This document shows positions 46,057 to 58,349 of a stretch of DNA of 64,000 bases, piece after piece (position 1 is the stretch's first letter; each line of letters starts with the position of its first letter). Source of the DNA: Narthecium ossifragum (taxonomy: Eukaryota > Streptophyta > Magnoliopsida > Dioscoreales > Nartheciaceae); NCBI GenBank assembly GCA_963920575.1, contig OY986967.1:6839166-6903165 (forward strand), written 5' to 3'. A program made the position numbers and the translations under genes. The notes under the pieces were generated by a model. The model searched no databases and had not been told where the DNA came from. It saw only the letters and a program-made list of their open reading frames with translations.

Positions 46057-46079
46057 TTGCTAGGTCTGCCCAGACATCT

Positions 46080-47388
46080 TGTCACGCCCCAACCCAGAAA
46101 ACCAATCCGGACCGGGATGTGAGGGTTCTAAACTCTAAAAATCAAACGGCGAGAGTCTCCCCTGTAAACATCACTTTTAAACTTGGTGCACGATAATAAT
46201 ATTCACAATTAATTTAAACTATCATCTCATCAAATCATAATACAAATTAACTATTACAATACTCAATTAACTTTAAAAAGATACAATTGATTCAAGTCCT
46301 CTAAGTACTGCAATCTCTGATCAATTTACATCAAATTGGAATACAAATACATTTCTTTTTCAGATTACAATTTATACATTCAAGGCTGTACATCAATTGA
46401 ATAAGATAAAGTAATGATATCCTCGATCTCACGTACCACCAAGGGGAGTGCCGCCTCCAAGCCGCAACTACCTGAAAAGGAAGGAACTGCATCGACCTGC
46501 ATCGCTGATGCAACCCAGGTAGGAGTGAGCAACAAAGCTCAGTAGGGTTCTACGCTATTCTACGTCGCACAAAAAGGAAGGGAAACAACAACAGTGTCGT
46601 TTCTCCACCTAAGTCTAAAGGATGCCACGGGTCCCATAACCCTATCGATGTCCCATGGGCTCCTGTCATGAAACCTCTCTCCTGAACATGTTACCATGAT
46701 GCCACAGAACAATAACATGTAGGATCACCCTCACCCAAGCAGGATTCCCAAGCCTTGGGGACCCACGTCGGGAACGCATCGACAACCATCCTTAGCACTT
46801 GGCCTTGGAGAAGCGACACGACCTCTAAACCTCAAACAATATAATATTCCAGTCCGACTACTTAATAATCCTCGAATGATATCAAACATGATCATTGATG
46901 ACAATCACGTTCTAATCATCGACTACCCAAACCCCGGTCCTAGGGCTAGATCCGGGCTACCCGAGAACCCTGGATCGACGATCGAAACCATCGCCTACCA
47001 CCTAGCCTGATGCTTCTAATGCAATCAAATGCATGCAATTCTTACACACACACATCAAGAGGACTTCATACATGCAACAATATGACATCACAACATATAG
47101 GGCTAGGCATAGCCTACAGCTTGCCAAGGGGTAAACATGCATAAAGGAGATAAAGGTCTAAACTACAAGAATCCAATAATATAACGGTGCCCACGGGCCG
47201 TATACAAGCAACAACATATTTAATCGGAATTTCGGCATTACAACGACTTAAACGGCCGTCCACCGAAATTTCTACAACGGGGGCACAACTCCGGCCACAC
47301 AGATAATAATCAGACACATTTGCAATATACATCAACTAGGGCACACCTTCGGACCACTTAATTATCTAAACATCCTAAGGGGCACGAC
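46080..47388 (-). repeat. Older Tekay-group LTR fragment, cut by a younger element
   Basis: It begins TGTCACGCCCCAACCCAGAA at 46080, the minus-strand LTR end, and follows the younger LTR base by base with many substitutions. It stops at GGGGCACGAC (47388), exactly where the related element inserts. In the younger copy the next bases are CCCCTTGG, so the remainder has been displaced or deleted. Confidence 0.82.
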
Positions 47389-48830
47389 TGTCATGTCCCG
47401 ACCCAGAAAACCCATCCGGATCGGGACGTGAGGGTCCTAAACTCTAAATCAAACGGCGAGAGCCTCCCCTTTTGAACATCACCTTAAAACCTGGTGCATG
47501 ATTACAATATTCACAATTAATTTAAACTATCCTATCATCAAATCATAATACAATTTAACTTTAAAAAGATATAATAATGATTCACGTCATCTAGTACACC
47601 AACCTCTGATCAATTTACATCAAATTGAAATACAAATATATATCTCCTTCAAATTACAATTTATACATTTAAAACTGTACATCAATTGAACATAATAAAC
47701 TGATGATATCCTCGATCTCACGCACCACCAAGGGGAGTGCCGCCTCCAACACCGCAACAACCTGAAAGAGAAGGGACTGCATCGACCTGCATCGCCGATG
47801 CAGCCCAGGTAGGAGTGAGCAACAAAGCTTGCTCAGTAGGGTTCTACTTTATGGCACACTGAAGGGAGGAAAACAACAACAGTGTTGTCCCCCAGCCTAA
47901 GTCTAAAGGATGCCACGGGTCCCATAACCCACCGATGTCCCAAGGGTTCCTGTCATGAAACCTCTCTCCTGAACATGTTATCAGGAGGACCATGGAAACA
48001 GTAACATGCAGGCTCTAACCCTTACCCAGCAGGGATACCACTGCCTGGGGACCACGTCGGGAACTCCTCGGTTGCATCTTTAGCACTTGGCCTTGGAAGA
48101 CAACACGACCTCTAAACCTCAAACAAAGATTCAAGCCGACTATCGCAATCCTCAATCATCAGAGATTCAGATCGACAATCACACCCTAACCCTGACTACC
48201 CCAAACCCCCGCCCTAGGGCTAGATCCGGGCTACCCGAGAACCCCGGATCAACTATCGAAACCATCGTCTACCACCTAGCCTGATGCTTCTAATGCAAAC
48301 AGATGCATGAAATGCTCAAGCACAGAGATACAGGAATAGCAGCATGCAATAATATGCCAAGACACCATACACGTGCTAGGCGAAGCGTCAAGCTTGCCGG
48401 AGGGTAAACATGCATAAAGCAGATAAAGGTTTAATCTGCAATTATACAATATTATAACGGCGCCCACGGACCGTTAACAAGCAATTTCTACAACGGGGGC
48501 ACAACCCCGGCCACACAGATAATAATCAACCACATTTAAGACACACCCTCTGCCATTTAATTAGCTAAACATCCCAAGGGGCACAACCCCCTTGGTTCAA
48601 CCACAAGCTAAATATACATATAAATAAGCATGACATGTGATTAATTGCTAATTAAACAAGGATGATTTATACCTAATTAGACATGCCGAAAATCAAACAA
48701 TTAATCATCTAAAAACAATCAATTAGAACTTGCTAGCCATCGAGATCTCTAGGAATACCAATCACATGAATCCCGAAGAATCAAACATGATAAAACATCG
48801 AAAATCCACAAAAAACACTATTCAAGGCTG

Positions 48831-48952
48831 GCAGTCGATCAACGGATCGACCGTGAAAAATCTAAGGTTGACGGTCGATCAACGGATCGACCGTGAGGGG
48901 TTATTTCGCTATTTTTCGGGCTCACGGTCGATCCATGGATCATCCGTGGCAC
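48831..48952 (-). repeat. ACGGTCGA / TCGACCGT palindromes in the 3' LTR
   Basis: GGTCGATC...GGATCGACCGTG units at 48833 and 48870, and CACGGTCGATCC at 48922. The motif is the same as in the Sirevirus LTR (5309-5745), although the two elements belong to different superfamilies. Confidence 0.85.
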
Positions 48953-49713
48953 TATTCATCAGCAACTCTGCTCTGACACAGTTTCGTATAAAAATCACCA
49001 AAACTCGTAGCAAAATCGGAAAAATATGAAATCACTTGGGTTTGAAAGGAGACTCACAGATCTACAACTCTTATCTCTCATAAAAATCCAAGATCATGCA
49101 TGTACAAGCCGGAAAACTCGTCGCAAGTCGACTGTTCTTCAAGAACAGCAGAAAACCGGAAATCCGAGATTTATCATGCATAAATCCTACTGAAATCTTA
49201 ACCAAAGTTCATGAAACTTATATCAGTAATTATACTAGGCCACATGCATCTAATAACACAAATTCATCAAGATCTAACGGCTAGATCTAACGAAACCCAT
49301 TAATTAACTCATGTAGGTAGAACACCTACCGGACTGCGCATTCCTCGGTTGATCCCTCGCAAACCAGCCACCAACGAGGTTCCACACCACACCAGGAGTC
49401 TTCCTCTCGTTGCCACGAATCCAACAAGCTTTCAAGCTCCCAAAAAGGTGGTCGGAGGAGGGAGAACGGGAGTGGGAAAGGTGGCTGCCAGAACAGGGGA
49501 AACAGGGCATCGCGGGAAGAAGGAAGAAGGAAGGAAGAAAGGAGAAGGGAGAAGTGAAGGAGAAGGAAGGCCGGGGAAGGTGGGGGAGAGGGTGAAGGGG
49601 AAGACCTCTCCTGACAAAGGAGGACGAAGGAGATCACCTGCCCTCCGCGAGTCCAACAACTCTGCGCAGGTTCAACTGCCCTGCACAGTACCTGGATCGA
49701 TCCAAGTAGGTTG

Positions 49714-49822
49714 TCGAGCGATCGATAGTTATCGAGCGATCGATAGCGGTCGAGCGATCGATAGCCGTCGAGCGATCGATAGCGGTCGAGCGATCGATAG
49801 CTATCGAGCGATCGATAACGGG
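49714..49822 (-). repeat. Six 18-bp CGATCGAT units in the 3' LTR
   Basis: Core GAGCGATCGATAG repeated six times at 18-bp spacing, with the two variable bases between cores alternating (TT, CG, CC, CG, CT). It lies about 290-400 bp into the LTR, where related LTRs have palindromes before their TATA box; no TATA box is obvious here. Confidence 0.93.
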
Positions 49823-50589
49823 GACCGCTCACGGGCCGCCAGCTGCCCAAAAGTAGGCTTCTGCGTGCCCGAGCCGGGATCTTCCGATCCGGGCCCACCT
49901 AGCCATTCTAAACAAACACTAACACAAACAAGGTCAGTGTGTGCAACGCGGGTGTGAAACTGACCACCAGGGAGCAAATTTACCAAAATGCCCCTAGGGT
50001 CAAAAACAGCGATGCGATCAACCGATCGCATCCTAAGGCCAACCGAGCCAAACCACAAATCCAGACCCTCAACCTAACGCGGTCGGACCGGGTTGGAGGT
50101 ACGGGTCCTCACAACCTGTTACCCTTAAAGAAATTTCGTCCCGAAATTCAAGGGTAGGGCCGGAAAAGAAGAACCAAGTAGTCCTAGTGGCACGAACGCC
50201 CACACAAAGGAAACTACCTGCTGGGTCAAACAGTCTGGAAACTCCTGGCACACGCGATCCCCCTACTCCCACGTCAAGCTCTCTGCACTACCTTGCCTCC
50301 ATCTGATCATCACCAACATTACCGATCTGCATCTCAGCCTCGGCTCTCGTCTGCCCACAATCTGCACTAGCTGCTCTATGTAGGCGACGTCCTCCTCGAC
50401 TATGATGTCGTCGTGTCTGATCATGTGGTACGGATACTGACTGTACTTCCTCAACACCGAACATGTGACAGTAGAACACGCCACTGACAAGTGCGTGAAT
50501 AGATCTGATCTGTAAGCAAACTCTTTGCTGCCAGCTGTGAACTCTAACGGCTGTCACCTCTGACCTGATCTGCACTAACCTGTCTACCT

Positions 50590-50830
50590 CAAAGGTGCAA
50601 TGCTGGTGCTGAGCCGTCAACTACGAAAGTAGGCGGACTCCGCCATGAGGATGTGCTCTCGTCGGCTAACGTCTGCATCAATAACGCGTGTTCTAAGCAC
50701 GTCACCATGGATCTGAATGGTCCTCTCTGAACGTCTGCCCGTCTGTACCGTGAGATGTTGTGTTGGAAGTCAACGATGTGATCATCGGCTCCTAAGAGCT
50801 GTACTGGAATATGTCTGTGATCCTAGAATC
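50590..50830 (-). pseudogene. Integrase remnant, D-G-Q block
   Basis: On the minus strand around 50700-50760 frame fragments read GTDGQT, then RED or RTIQI, then a DVLRTR-like stretch. This follows the gypsy integrase pattern T-D-G-Q-(S/T)-E-R-x-x-x-x-x-x-x-x-M-L-R, broken by several single-base indels. A further fragment, EAWRYIVDFVISL (51110-51150), resembles the start of the integrase core. Identification is by motif order only. Confidence 0.5.
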
Positions 50831-50931
50831 ATGTTCCAGAGTGATGAAAACTGAAGCATCACGCCATCTGATCACCTCTCTGACATGTGGACTGCTATGT
50901 GGCACGCATACTCATCACATATGGTATATGT

Positions 50932-51112
50932 GCTGATCTGACCTCTGCATCTGGTCTCTGAATCTGACCTCTGAATCTGATCCTGAATCTGATCTCTGCA
51001 TCTGGTCCTGAATCTGATCTCTGCATTTGATCCCTGAATCTGATCTCTGCATCTGGTCCTGAATCTGATCTCTGCATCTGATCCCTGAATCTGATCTCTG
51101 CATCTGATGCTA
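50932..51112 (-). repeat. CTGATCTCTGCATCTG tandem repeat inside the former integrase
   Basis: About six units of roughly 26 bp, built from CTGAATCTGATCTCTGCATC with either TGGTC or TGATCC between units. It interrupts the integrase remnant. Slippage at a GATC-containing motif is likely. Confidence 0.88.
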
Positions 51113-52065
51113 GCCAGGCTGATGACGAAATCCACGATATACCTCCATGCCTCCTGAATGAACGGCAACAGGAGAGGAGTGAACCTCACATAGGATGTCC
51201 TCGTGCAACTCTGGATCTGCTACTCCACCACTGGAGCACAATCAACTGTCTGCCAAAGCCGTCAGGAATCTCTGCAGGCTCGATGTCATCGTCGCTTCAC
51301 GCCGTCATGGGTCTGGTGTAGACTCTCGGAGTAGGGCTGCCTCGGCCTCCACCTCATATGGCCTCTGCTCTCTGCCAACTCCGACTGATCCTCTGTGCGA
51401 AGGAATCTTCAGAAACACTCTGCCAGGAACTGAGAACCCCAAAGATCATCGCCTCTGACCTGAGTAGCTCTCTCGTCTGCTCTATGCTAATCTCTCTGAG
51501 GGTTGTTTGATGACGTCTGGAATGGGGGATGGTGACTCAACAACCTCTGTTGAGTAATCAAAAGAACGGCCTGAACTGCCGTACTATGCCTCGAATGGTA
51601 CTGCATCCGTCTGGACTGATGGCTGCTGAAGAAGGCAAACTCCAACCAACGAAGAGACTCCTCTCAGTTGCCTCCTGCAATCTGGTGATGACGTCCGCCA
51701 CGGTGTGCTTCCGCTCCCACTCTGATACTGGAAGGGGCTGCTATGGATCCGCCGGATCTGCAACACTGCTAACGAACCACAATCTGCGGTCTGTTGATGC
51801 TGTCCAACTCTCAGTCACGTGCCCGGTACCAACCGCAACATGGATCTCCACGAGCTCCGGATATATATACCCTGGGTCTACACCACTCTGGCGGGGAGAG
51901 CTGGGATGCTGCAACCACCAAAGAGGAAGTCATCTGGAATCTGATCCTCGAAACCCGATCCAACTGACTGTCCATCTCCGATGAGCTGATAATCTGCCAA
52001 ATCTGCTCTAGCCTCTCTAGCAACTGCTGGTGGCTATTACCCTTAAAGGCACTGACGCAGTGACT

Positions 52066-52459
52066 TTAAGGCAAAAGTTTCGATCTCCTGGCCACTCTGG
52101 TCAACGGTCCCGCAATCTTGGAGATGCTTCTACTGAATCTCGAATATCGTCTCAGACCTCTGACGTCGCACACCTGTGTCGAGCCCAGCTGAATCGACTG
52201 AAATGTCTGCCGCTGATACTGCCCGTCCGTCGAAACCTGCCTCTGAAGGCCAACACCTCGCGCTGGGAGCCAAATAACGCCGATACACCCTCGGCAGCTG
52301 CGATGCAAACGCCAAATATCGCTGGTGCTCCTCCTCAACGCGCCAGTAGATATGATGCTGTCGACGACGCCACTGCAACTGGTCAGGATACGGCCTGAAG
52401 ATTCTCCACATCACATTTGTGGAGATTGCTGGTGCGTTCGTCAGACTGAACGGCATCAC
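52066..52459 (-). pseudogene. Reverse transcriptase remnant
   Basis: One minus-strand frame reads MPFSLTNAPA, then RIFRPYPDQ, then EEEHQRYL. This corresponds to gypsy RT M-P-F-G-L-T-N-A-P and the segment beyond the catalytic Asp pair. The IDDILIY block is destroyed (only HHIYW-like residues remain). A second frame ends FSRSISKIAGPLTR, matching the F-S-x-I-A-x-P-L-T-x-L motif at the RT/RNase H border. The two frames are offset, showing frameshifts. Confidence 0.75.
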
Positions 52460-54480
52460 TGTGAACTCGCACAGTTCGTACCTCGTACGGAAGGCTGTCC
52501 CCGGGATGTCGCAATCCCGAATCCTCAGCTGGTGTAGCTGATGCGAAGGTCAAACCCTGAAGGAGTCGACGAGTCTCTCAACTGCCAATCCATCATCGTT
52601 ACACTGCAGCGAGCACATACTCTATGCTGCAACACCGTCCAGCTTCCTGAAGTCTATGCATTTATGGGGGAGACCATCCACAACGAGAACCGGAACACAC
52701 TTCGAGGTAACACAACTGGGCGAAAGAAGTCCCGAGCTACTGACTCGGCCGACTGAGTCCTCGACTCTTCTGCCATCATCCACATGCGATCTCGCAACGC
52801 TCAAGACTGCCCAAAGGAAACTCGACCTCAAACTCGGTGTCCCGTGAAGGCGACAATCAGAAAGCTCCTCAGAAGGGACAGCTGCACAAACAACAACAAC
52901 AAAATGCAAGGGGAAGCTGCTCTCCAAAGCACCCTCGAAAACAACGGGGAGGAAGTTCACCACAAGCCGGTGAACAAACCCCAGCTCTCGACGAGCAGAA
53001 GGATCGCCAAACAGCGATCTTCAACGAGAGCAAAACAACGCCGCCAGGTGTACCCACGACACCTTCTCACGGCAAAAGAAGCACAACCCGGTGCGTGGCC
53101 AACAGACGCAACCGAGGAAGCCGTCGAACCCCAACGTGTACCACACGCGGACGACGGACACCTAGAGGTCTCCAACCTCTAGGGAACGCCCCGACAAGAG
53201 CAACCAACCCAAGCTCTTGTCCCAATCAGTGGCTACTCCTAAAGTCACACCCGACTCCAGTCCCAAGCCGGCACGGCTACACAGGGACGAGTCACAAGGG
53301 GAAAAACCCAGAGCCACAAAGAAATCGCAAGCTGCGAGAAGCTCCGAAAGCTGAAGGCTGAAGCTGAAAGTTGAAAGCTGAAAGTCGAAGCTGGCGGCTC
53401 TGAAACTGGCTGCTGCTGAAGCTACCATCGGGAATCTGAATTCCCGCGTCTGCCCAAGGTACCTGCCCCAACTGAGGCACTAGTCCACCGCTCTGGCCCA
53501 CGCCGTGTGTCACGCCCGACTGCTCTGCGGTAAACGCCCAGCGTCCCTCGCAACCAGCACCGTCGGCGGAAAAGACCCACAATGGCTAGCACTCGAGCAC
53601 CCGGTGGAACACCTCTCAGTATGGCGGTCCAGGCTACCTCTCAAAGGACCGGCACGACGCTGCTGCTGCCACGGTTGTCGCTGATGCTGAAACCACTGCC
53701 TCTGCCAACGGCTACCCTGCTGTTCCCCAGAAGCAGGAACGACAACCCCGAAACTCACCACGACCACCGGCCAACTGCCCAGTGTCAACCCTCAAGTCAC
53801 CTGTCTCAGTAGCTAGTACACAGTCCAGGGTGCACCCTGCTGTCGTGCTAGCCTACCGAGCCAGATGACCCAGCCAACCCACGTGTCACCACGTGGTGCG
53901 AGTACCCCAAGCCAGAGAAAGGTACTCCCAACTGCACCACCCTCCAAGGGTAGATGCCAGAGAACAGTACGCGAACTGTTCTCAACACACAACCAACAGT
54001 GTCCCTAGTGGCCCCGACAAGCGCCACTACGAATCGCTTCTTGGGAAGGCAAGAAAACAACAACCTCCCAAGCAAGCAATACTCCAGGATGTCCAAAACA
54101 TCCGGGATCCGGGTCACCTCCTTCAATCAGTCCTCTACTGTCGAAGGATCTCCAACACCGTCTCTGAACTCTAGCAGGTTCACCTCTCGAGATTTCGAAA
54201 ATACAAAGACGACACACGTCCAATCCCTACTCGCTCGTCTCCAGCACGGGGGGAGACGCTGTCAGGCGAGGGAACGGACGACACTGGGGCGCATGCACAT
54301 CTCCCCCTGAGACGTCATGACGCAACCGGGAAGCCGCAAAACACAACAACAATCATAAAGATAAGCACGTCACACACAATCGCAAACAGACATGCAAGGA
54401 TGTTCTAGACCTAGAACTATCCCATTCCACACTCAAAACCTTAACCGCAAGCCTAATCCTATCCCTGGGACCTACAGCCT

Positions 54481-54492
54481 GCTCTGATACCA
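54481..54492 (-). other. Primer binding site (tRNA-Met) of the Tekay-like element
   Basis: TGGTATCAGAGC on the minus strand, three bases from the 5' LTR end; an exact match to the canonical initiator tRNA-Met primer site. Confidence 0.93.
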
Positions 54493-54495
54493 AGT

Positions 54496-57196
54496 TGTCA
54501 CGTCCCGACCCAGAAAACCCATCCGGATCGGGACGTGAGGGTCCTAAACTCTAAATCAATCGGCGAGAGCCTCCCCTTTTGAACATCACTTTAAAACCTG
54601 GTGCATGATTACAATATTCACAATTAATTTAAACTATCCTATCATCAAATCATAATACAATTTAACTTTAAAAAGATATAATAATGATTCACGTCATCTA
54701 GTACAGCAACCTCTGATCAATTTACATCAAATTGAAATACAAATATATATCTCCTTCAAATTACAATTTATACATTTTAAACTGTACATCAATTGAACAT
54801 AATAAACTGATGATATCCTCGATCTCACGCACCACCAAGGGGAGTGCCGCCTCCAACACCGCAACAACCTGAAAGAGAAGGGACTGCATCGACCTGCATC
54901 GCCGATGCAGCCCAGGTAGGAGTGAGCAACAAAGCTTGCTCAGTAGGGTTCTACTCTACGGCACACTGAAGGGAGGAAAACAACAACAGTGTTGTCCCCC
55001 AGCCTAAGTCTAAAGGATGCCACGGGTCCCATAACCCACCGATGTCCCAAGGGTTCGTGTCATGAAACCTCTCTCCTAAACATGTTACCAGGAGGACCAC
55101 GGAAACAGTAACATGCAGGCTCTAACCCTTACCCAGCAGGGATACCACTGCCTGGGGACCACGTCGGGAACTCCTCGGTTGCATCCTTAGCACTTGGCCT
55201 TGGAAGACAACACGACCTCTAAACCTCAAACAAAGATTCAAGCCGACTATCGCAATCCTCAATCATCAGAGATTCAGATCGACAATCACACCCTAACCCT
55301 GACTACCCCAAACCCCGGCCCTAGGGCTAGATCTGGGCTACCCGAGAACCCCGGATCAACGATCGAAACCATCGTCTACCACCTAGCCTGATGCTTCTAA
55401 TGCAAACAAATGCATGAAATGCTCAAGCACAGAGATACAGGAATAGCAGCATGCAATAATATGCCAAGACACCATACACGTGCTAGGCGAAGCGTCAAGC
55501 TTGCCGGAGGGTAAACATGCATAAAGCAGATAAAGGTTTAATCTGCAATTATACAATATTATAACGGCGCCCACGGACCGTTAACAAGCAATTTCTACAA
55601 CGGGGGCACAACCCCGGCCACACAGATAATAATCAACCACATTTAAGACACACCCTCTGCCATTTAATTAGCTAAACATCCCAAGGGGCACAACCCCCTT
55701 GGTTCAACCACAAGCTAAATATACATATAAATAAGCATGACATGTGATTAATTGCTAATTAAACAAGGATGATTTATACCTAATTAGACATGCCGAAAAT
55801 CAAACAATTAATCATCTAAAAACAATCAATTAGAACTTGCTAGCCATCGAGATCTCTAGGAATACCAATCACATGAATCCCGAAGAATCAAACATGATAA
55901 AACATCGAAAATCCACAAAAAACACTATTCAAGGCTGGCGGTCGATCAACGGATCGACTGTGAAAAATCTAAGGTTGACGGTCGATCAACTGATCGACCG
56001 TGAGGGGTTATTTCGCTATTTTTTGGGCTCACGGTCGACCTTGGAGACCTCACGGTCGACCGTGGAGACCGCGACGGTTGATCCACGGATCATCCGTGGC
56101 ACTATTCATCAGCAACTCTGCTCTGACACAGTTTCGTATAAAAATCACCAAAACTCGTAGCAAAATCGGAAAAATATGAAATCAATTGGGTTTGAAAGTT
56201 GACTCAGAGATCTAAAACTCTTATCTCTCATAAAAATCCAAGATCATGCATGTACAAGCCGGAAAACGTGCTGCAAGCCGACTGTTCTTCAAGAACAGCA
56301 GAAAACCGGAAATCCGAGATTTATCATGCATAAATCCTACTGAAATCTTAACCAAAGTTCATGAAACTTATATCAGTAATTATACTAGACCACATGCATC
56401 TAATAACTTAAATTCATGAAGATCTAACGGCTAGATCTAACGAAACCCATTAATTAACTCATGTAGGTAGAACACCTACCGGACTGCGCATTCCTCGGTT
56501 GATCCCTCGCAAACCAGCCACCAACGAGGTTCCACACCACACCAGTAGTCTTCCTCTCGTTGCCACGAATCCAACAAGCTTTCAAGCTCCCAAAAAGGTG
56601 GTCGGAGGAGGGAGAACGGGAGTGGGAAAGGTGGCTGCCAGAACAGGGGAAACAGGGCATCGCGGGAAGAAGAAAGAAGGAAGGAAGAAAGGAGAAGGGA
56701 GAAGTGAAGGAGAAGGAAGGCCGGGGAAGGTGGGGGAGAGGGTGAAGGAGAAGACCTCTCTTGACAAAGGAGGACGAAGGAGATCACCTGCCCTCCGCGA
56801 GTCCAACAACTCTGCGCAGGTTCAACTGCCCTGCACAGTACCTGGATCGATCCAAGTAGGCTGTCGAGCGATCGATAGTTATCGAGCGATCGATAGCGGT
56901 CGAGCGATCGATAGACGTCGAGCGATCGATAGCGGTCGAGCGATCGATAGCGGGGACCGCTCACGGGCCGCCAGCTGCCCAAAAGTAGGCTTCTGCGTGC
57001 CCGAGCTGGGATCTTCCGATCCGGGCCCACCTAGCCATTCTAAACAAACACTAACACAAACAAGGTCAGTGTGTGCAACGCGGGTGTGAAACTGACCAAC
57101 AGGGAGCATATTTACCAAAATGCCCCTGGGGTCAAAAACAGCGATGCGATCAACCGATCGCATCCCAAGGCCAACCGAGCCAAACCACAAATCCAG
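54496..57196 (-). repeat. 5' LTR of the Tekay-like element, outer edge missing
   Basis: 2701 bp. It lacks the 47 bp that in the partner run from ACCCTCAACC to GTCCTCA. It carries five 18-bp CGATCGAT units (56862-56952) instead of six. It has an additional 45-bp segment with GGTCGACCTTGGAGACCTC around 56033-56080. Confidence 0.9.
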
Positions 57197-57527
57197 CATA
57201 AATCAAAATCAAATCCTCCCAAACCTAGATCAGTTGCTAATCAAGCCTACAAGCATCATTTAACACAAACATAACCATAGATCCAACAACCAAAATCCTA
57301 GATCTAGCTTAATCAAATGATTAAGGAAGAAAACCTACCTTCACACGCTAATCCACTGCTAATCCACCTTGATCCGCCATCCTCCGTCGTCGCTGCCGTC
57401 TCCAGCTCGCCGGAGAGCCGCCGGAGGCCTCCCACAACTGTAGCCGTCGCCGGAGAAGGAAGAGGGCTGCCGCGGGAGAGAGAAAGGGGAGGAAGGAGGA
57501 GGAGGGGACCTCGCCGCTACCTCCACA
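57197..57527 (-). other. Fragment of another LTR or leader between two opposing LTRs
   Basis: AT-rich first half, then a GC-rich block with CGCCGGAGAGCCGCCGGAGG, close in style to the leader parts of the neighbouring LTRs (compare 33600-33860). It may be the remainder of the older LTR split by the Tekay-like element, after a deletion. No gene. Confidence 0.4.
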
Positions 57528-57747
57528 TGAGGACCCGTACCTCCAACCCGGTCCGACCGTGTTAGGTCGAGGGTCTGGCTTTGTGGTTTGGCTCGGTTGG
57601 CTTTGGGATGCGATCGGTTGATCGCATCGCTGTTTTTGACCCCAGTGGCATTTTGGTAAATTTGCTCCCTGGTGGTCAGTTTCACACCCGTCTTACACAC
57701 ACGGCCTTGGATTGATGTAAGTGTTTGAGTAGAACCTTAAGGGCACT

Positions 57748-57823
57748 TCCTATCGGGAGATCGGAGCTCGATCGGGAGAGATCGAATCGGACGGCTGTGA
57801 TTGATTCCAGCTTTCTATTTAAG
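57748..57823 (+). promoter_or_regulatory. Palindromes and TATA-like box of the plus-strand LTR
   Basis: GGGAGATCGGAGCTCGATCGGG (57755-57776) and GAGATCGAATCGG precede CTATTTAAG (57815-57823). Same layout as 27869-27986 and, inverted, 33853-33960. Confidence 0.5.
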
Positions 57824-58349
57824 CTCTCCTCCTTTCTCTCTCTTTCTTTCTTCTTCTCCTGACCGTTCTCTCTTCTCTCTCTCTCCTGCGGCTGAGCTAG
57901 GGCTTGGAGGCGTGGCTTTCGAGGATCGGATTCCGGCGATCGGAGTTGGGGAATGCGTGGAGGAGCTGCCCTGCTTGATCAAGTAGGTGTTTCTACCTTG
58001 ATCTCGTGATCGGGTTCTCCTAGGATAGGTTTAATGCCTTTTCGCTGTAGGAATACTTGTTAGAATGTTATGTAGCTCATTGCACATGTGTTGTGGATGG
58101 TTTGAAGTATTCCTACCTTGCGATTTCCGTATTTTAACGGTTGGTTTTCGTTTTATCGCCGTTTTGTCGGTTTTCGTCCGTTTTGACCTAGATAGGAGAT
58201 TTAACCATAAAAAATGTGATTTCTTCACACCATTGGATTCCCCATCGTTAATTACGCATGCTTACAAAGTTTCATCAACTTCCAAGTTGATTTGATCCTT
58301 CAAATCCAAGAAATTGGATTTTCGACACTGTTCTGATGAACTGTGCCTA

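Larger units (their letters stand above)
44340..46079 (-). mobile_element. Helitron, family 1, minus strand (3' end firm, 5' end not found)
   Basis: CTAG at 44340-44343 is preceded by A (44339), i.e. CTAG then T on the minus strand. A hairpin CGTG...CACG (44352-44355 and 44364-44367) follows. The terminal CCCCGTGTCACCTG stretch is shared with the inverse of the end at 30310. The right limit shown is only the start of the next LTR; the true 5' end could lie anywhere to the right. Confidence 0.5.
47389..50111 (-). repeat. 3' LTR of the Tekay-like element
   Basis: 2723 bp, minus-strand TGAGGACCCG to GGGACATGACA. It has six head-to-tail 18-bp units of TCGAGCGATCGATAGC type (49714-49822) and a pair of ACGGTCGATCAACGGATCGA units (48831-48952). 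Relative to the 5' LTR it has one more 18-bp unit and lacks about 45 bp near 48930. Confidence 0.92.
50112..54480 (-). pseudogene. Degenerate gag-pol interior of the Tekay-like element
   Basis: No frame exceeds about 200 codons and none is a convincing Gag. On the minus strand just before the 3' LTR lies TTTCGGGACGAAATTTCTTT (50127-50146), the typical end of Tekay/Del internal regions. Recognisable pieces are RT and integrase fragments (separate entries). The piece order fits gypsy (RT before integrase). The damage is mostly many small indels, with part of the integrase replaced by a tandem repeat. Positions 52900-54400, where gag should be, show only Gln/Arg/Pro-rich frames on both strands. 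Confidence 0.75.
47389..57196 (-). mobile_element. Tekay/Del-like gypsy element with shredded coding region
   Basis: Minus-strand element: 5' LTR at 54496-57196 (its first 47 bp, at the right edge, are missing), primer site at 54481-54492, interior 50112-54495, 3' LTR at 47389-50111. The LTRs differ at roughly 1-2% of positions by eye plus a few indels, which implies recent insertion. The 4.4-kb interior has no open polyprotein; only scattered RT and integrase motifs remain. Such an element must have moved with enzymes from a relative. The left flank is ACGAC (47384-47388); the right duplication is lost with the truncated edge. Confidence 0.87.

Noticed and set aside
49326..49957. Open frames of about 190-200 codons on both strands in the Tekay-like LTR, repeated at 56476-57089
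   Set aside because: They include the 18-bp unit array, whose length is a multiple of three and so keeps frames open (RSLD and RAID repeats). The LTR context and mirror frames argue against a gene.
50932..51112. Possible repeat protein (CRDQIQ repeats on the minus strand)
   Set aside because: All frames are repetitive and the repeat interrupts an integrase remnant; a slippage product, not a protein.
52837..53361. 174-codon Gln/Arg/Pro-rich plus-strand frame
   Set aside because: It lies antisense to the element's gag region with no recognisable domain; probably a shadow of the degenerate gag.
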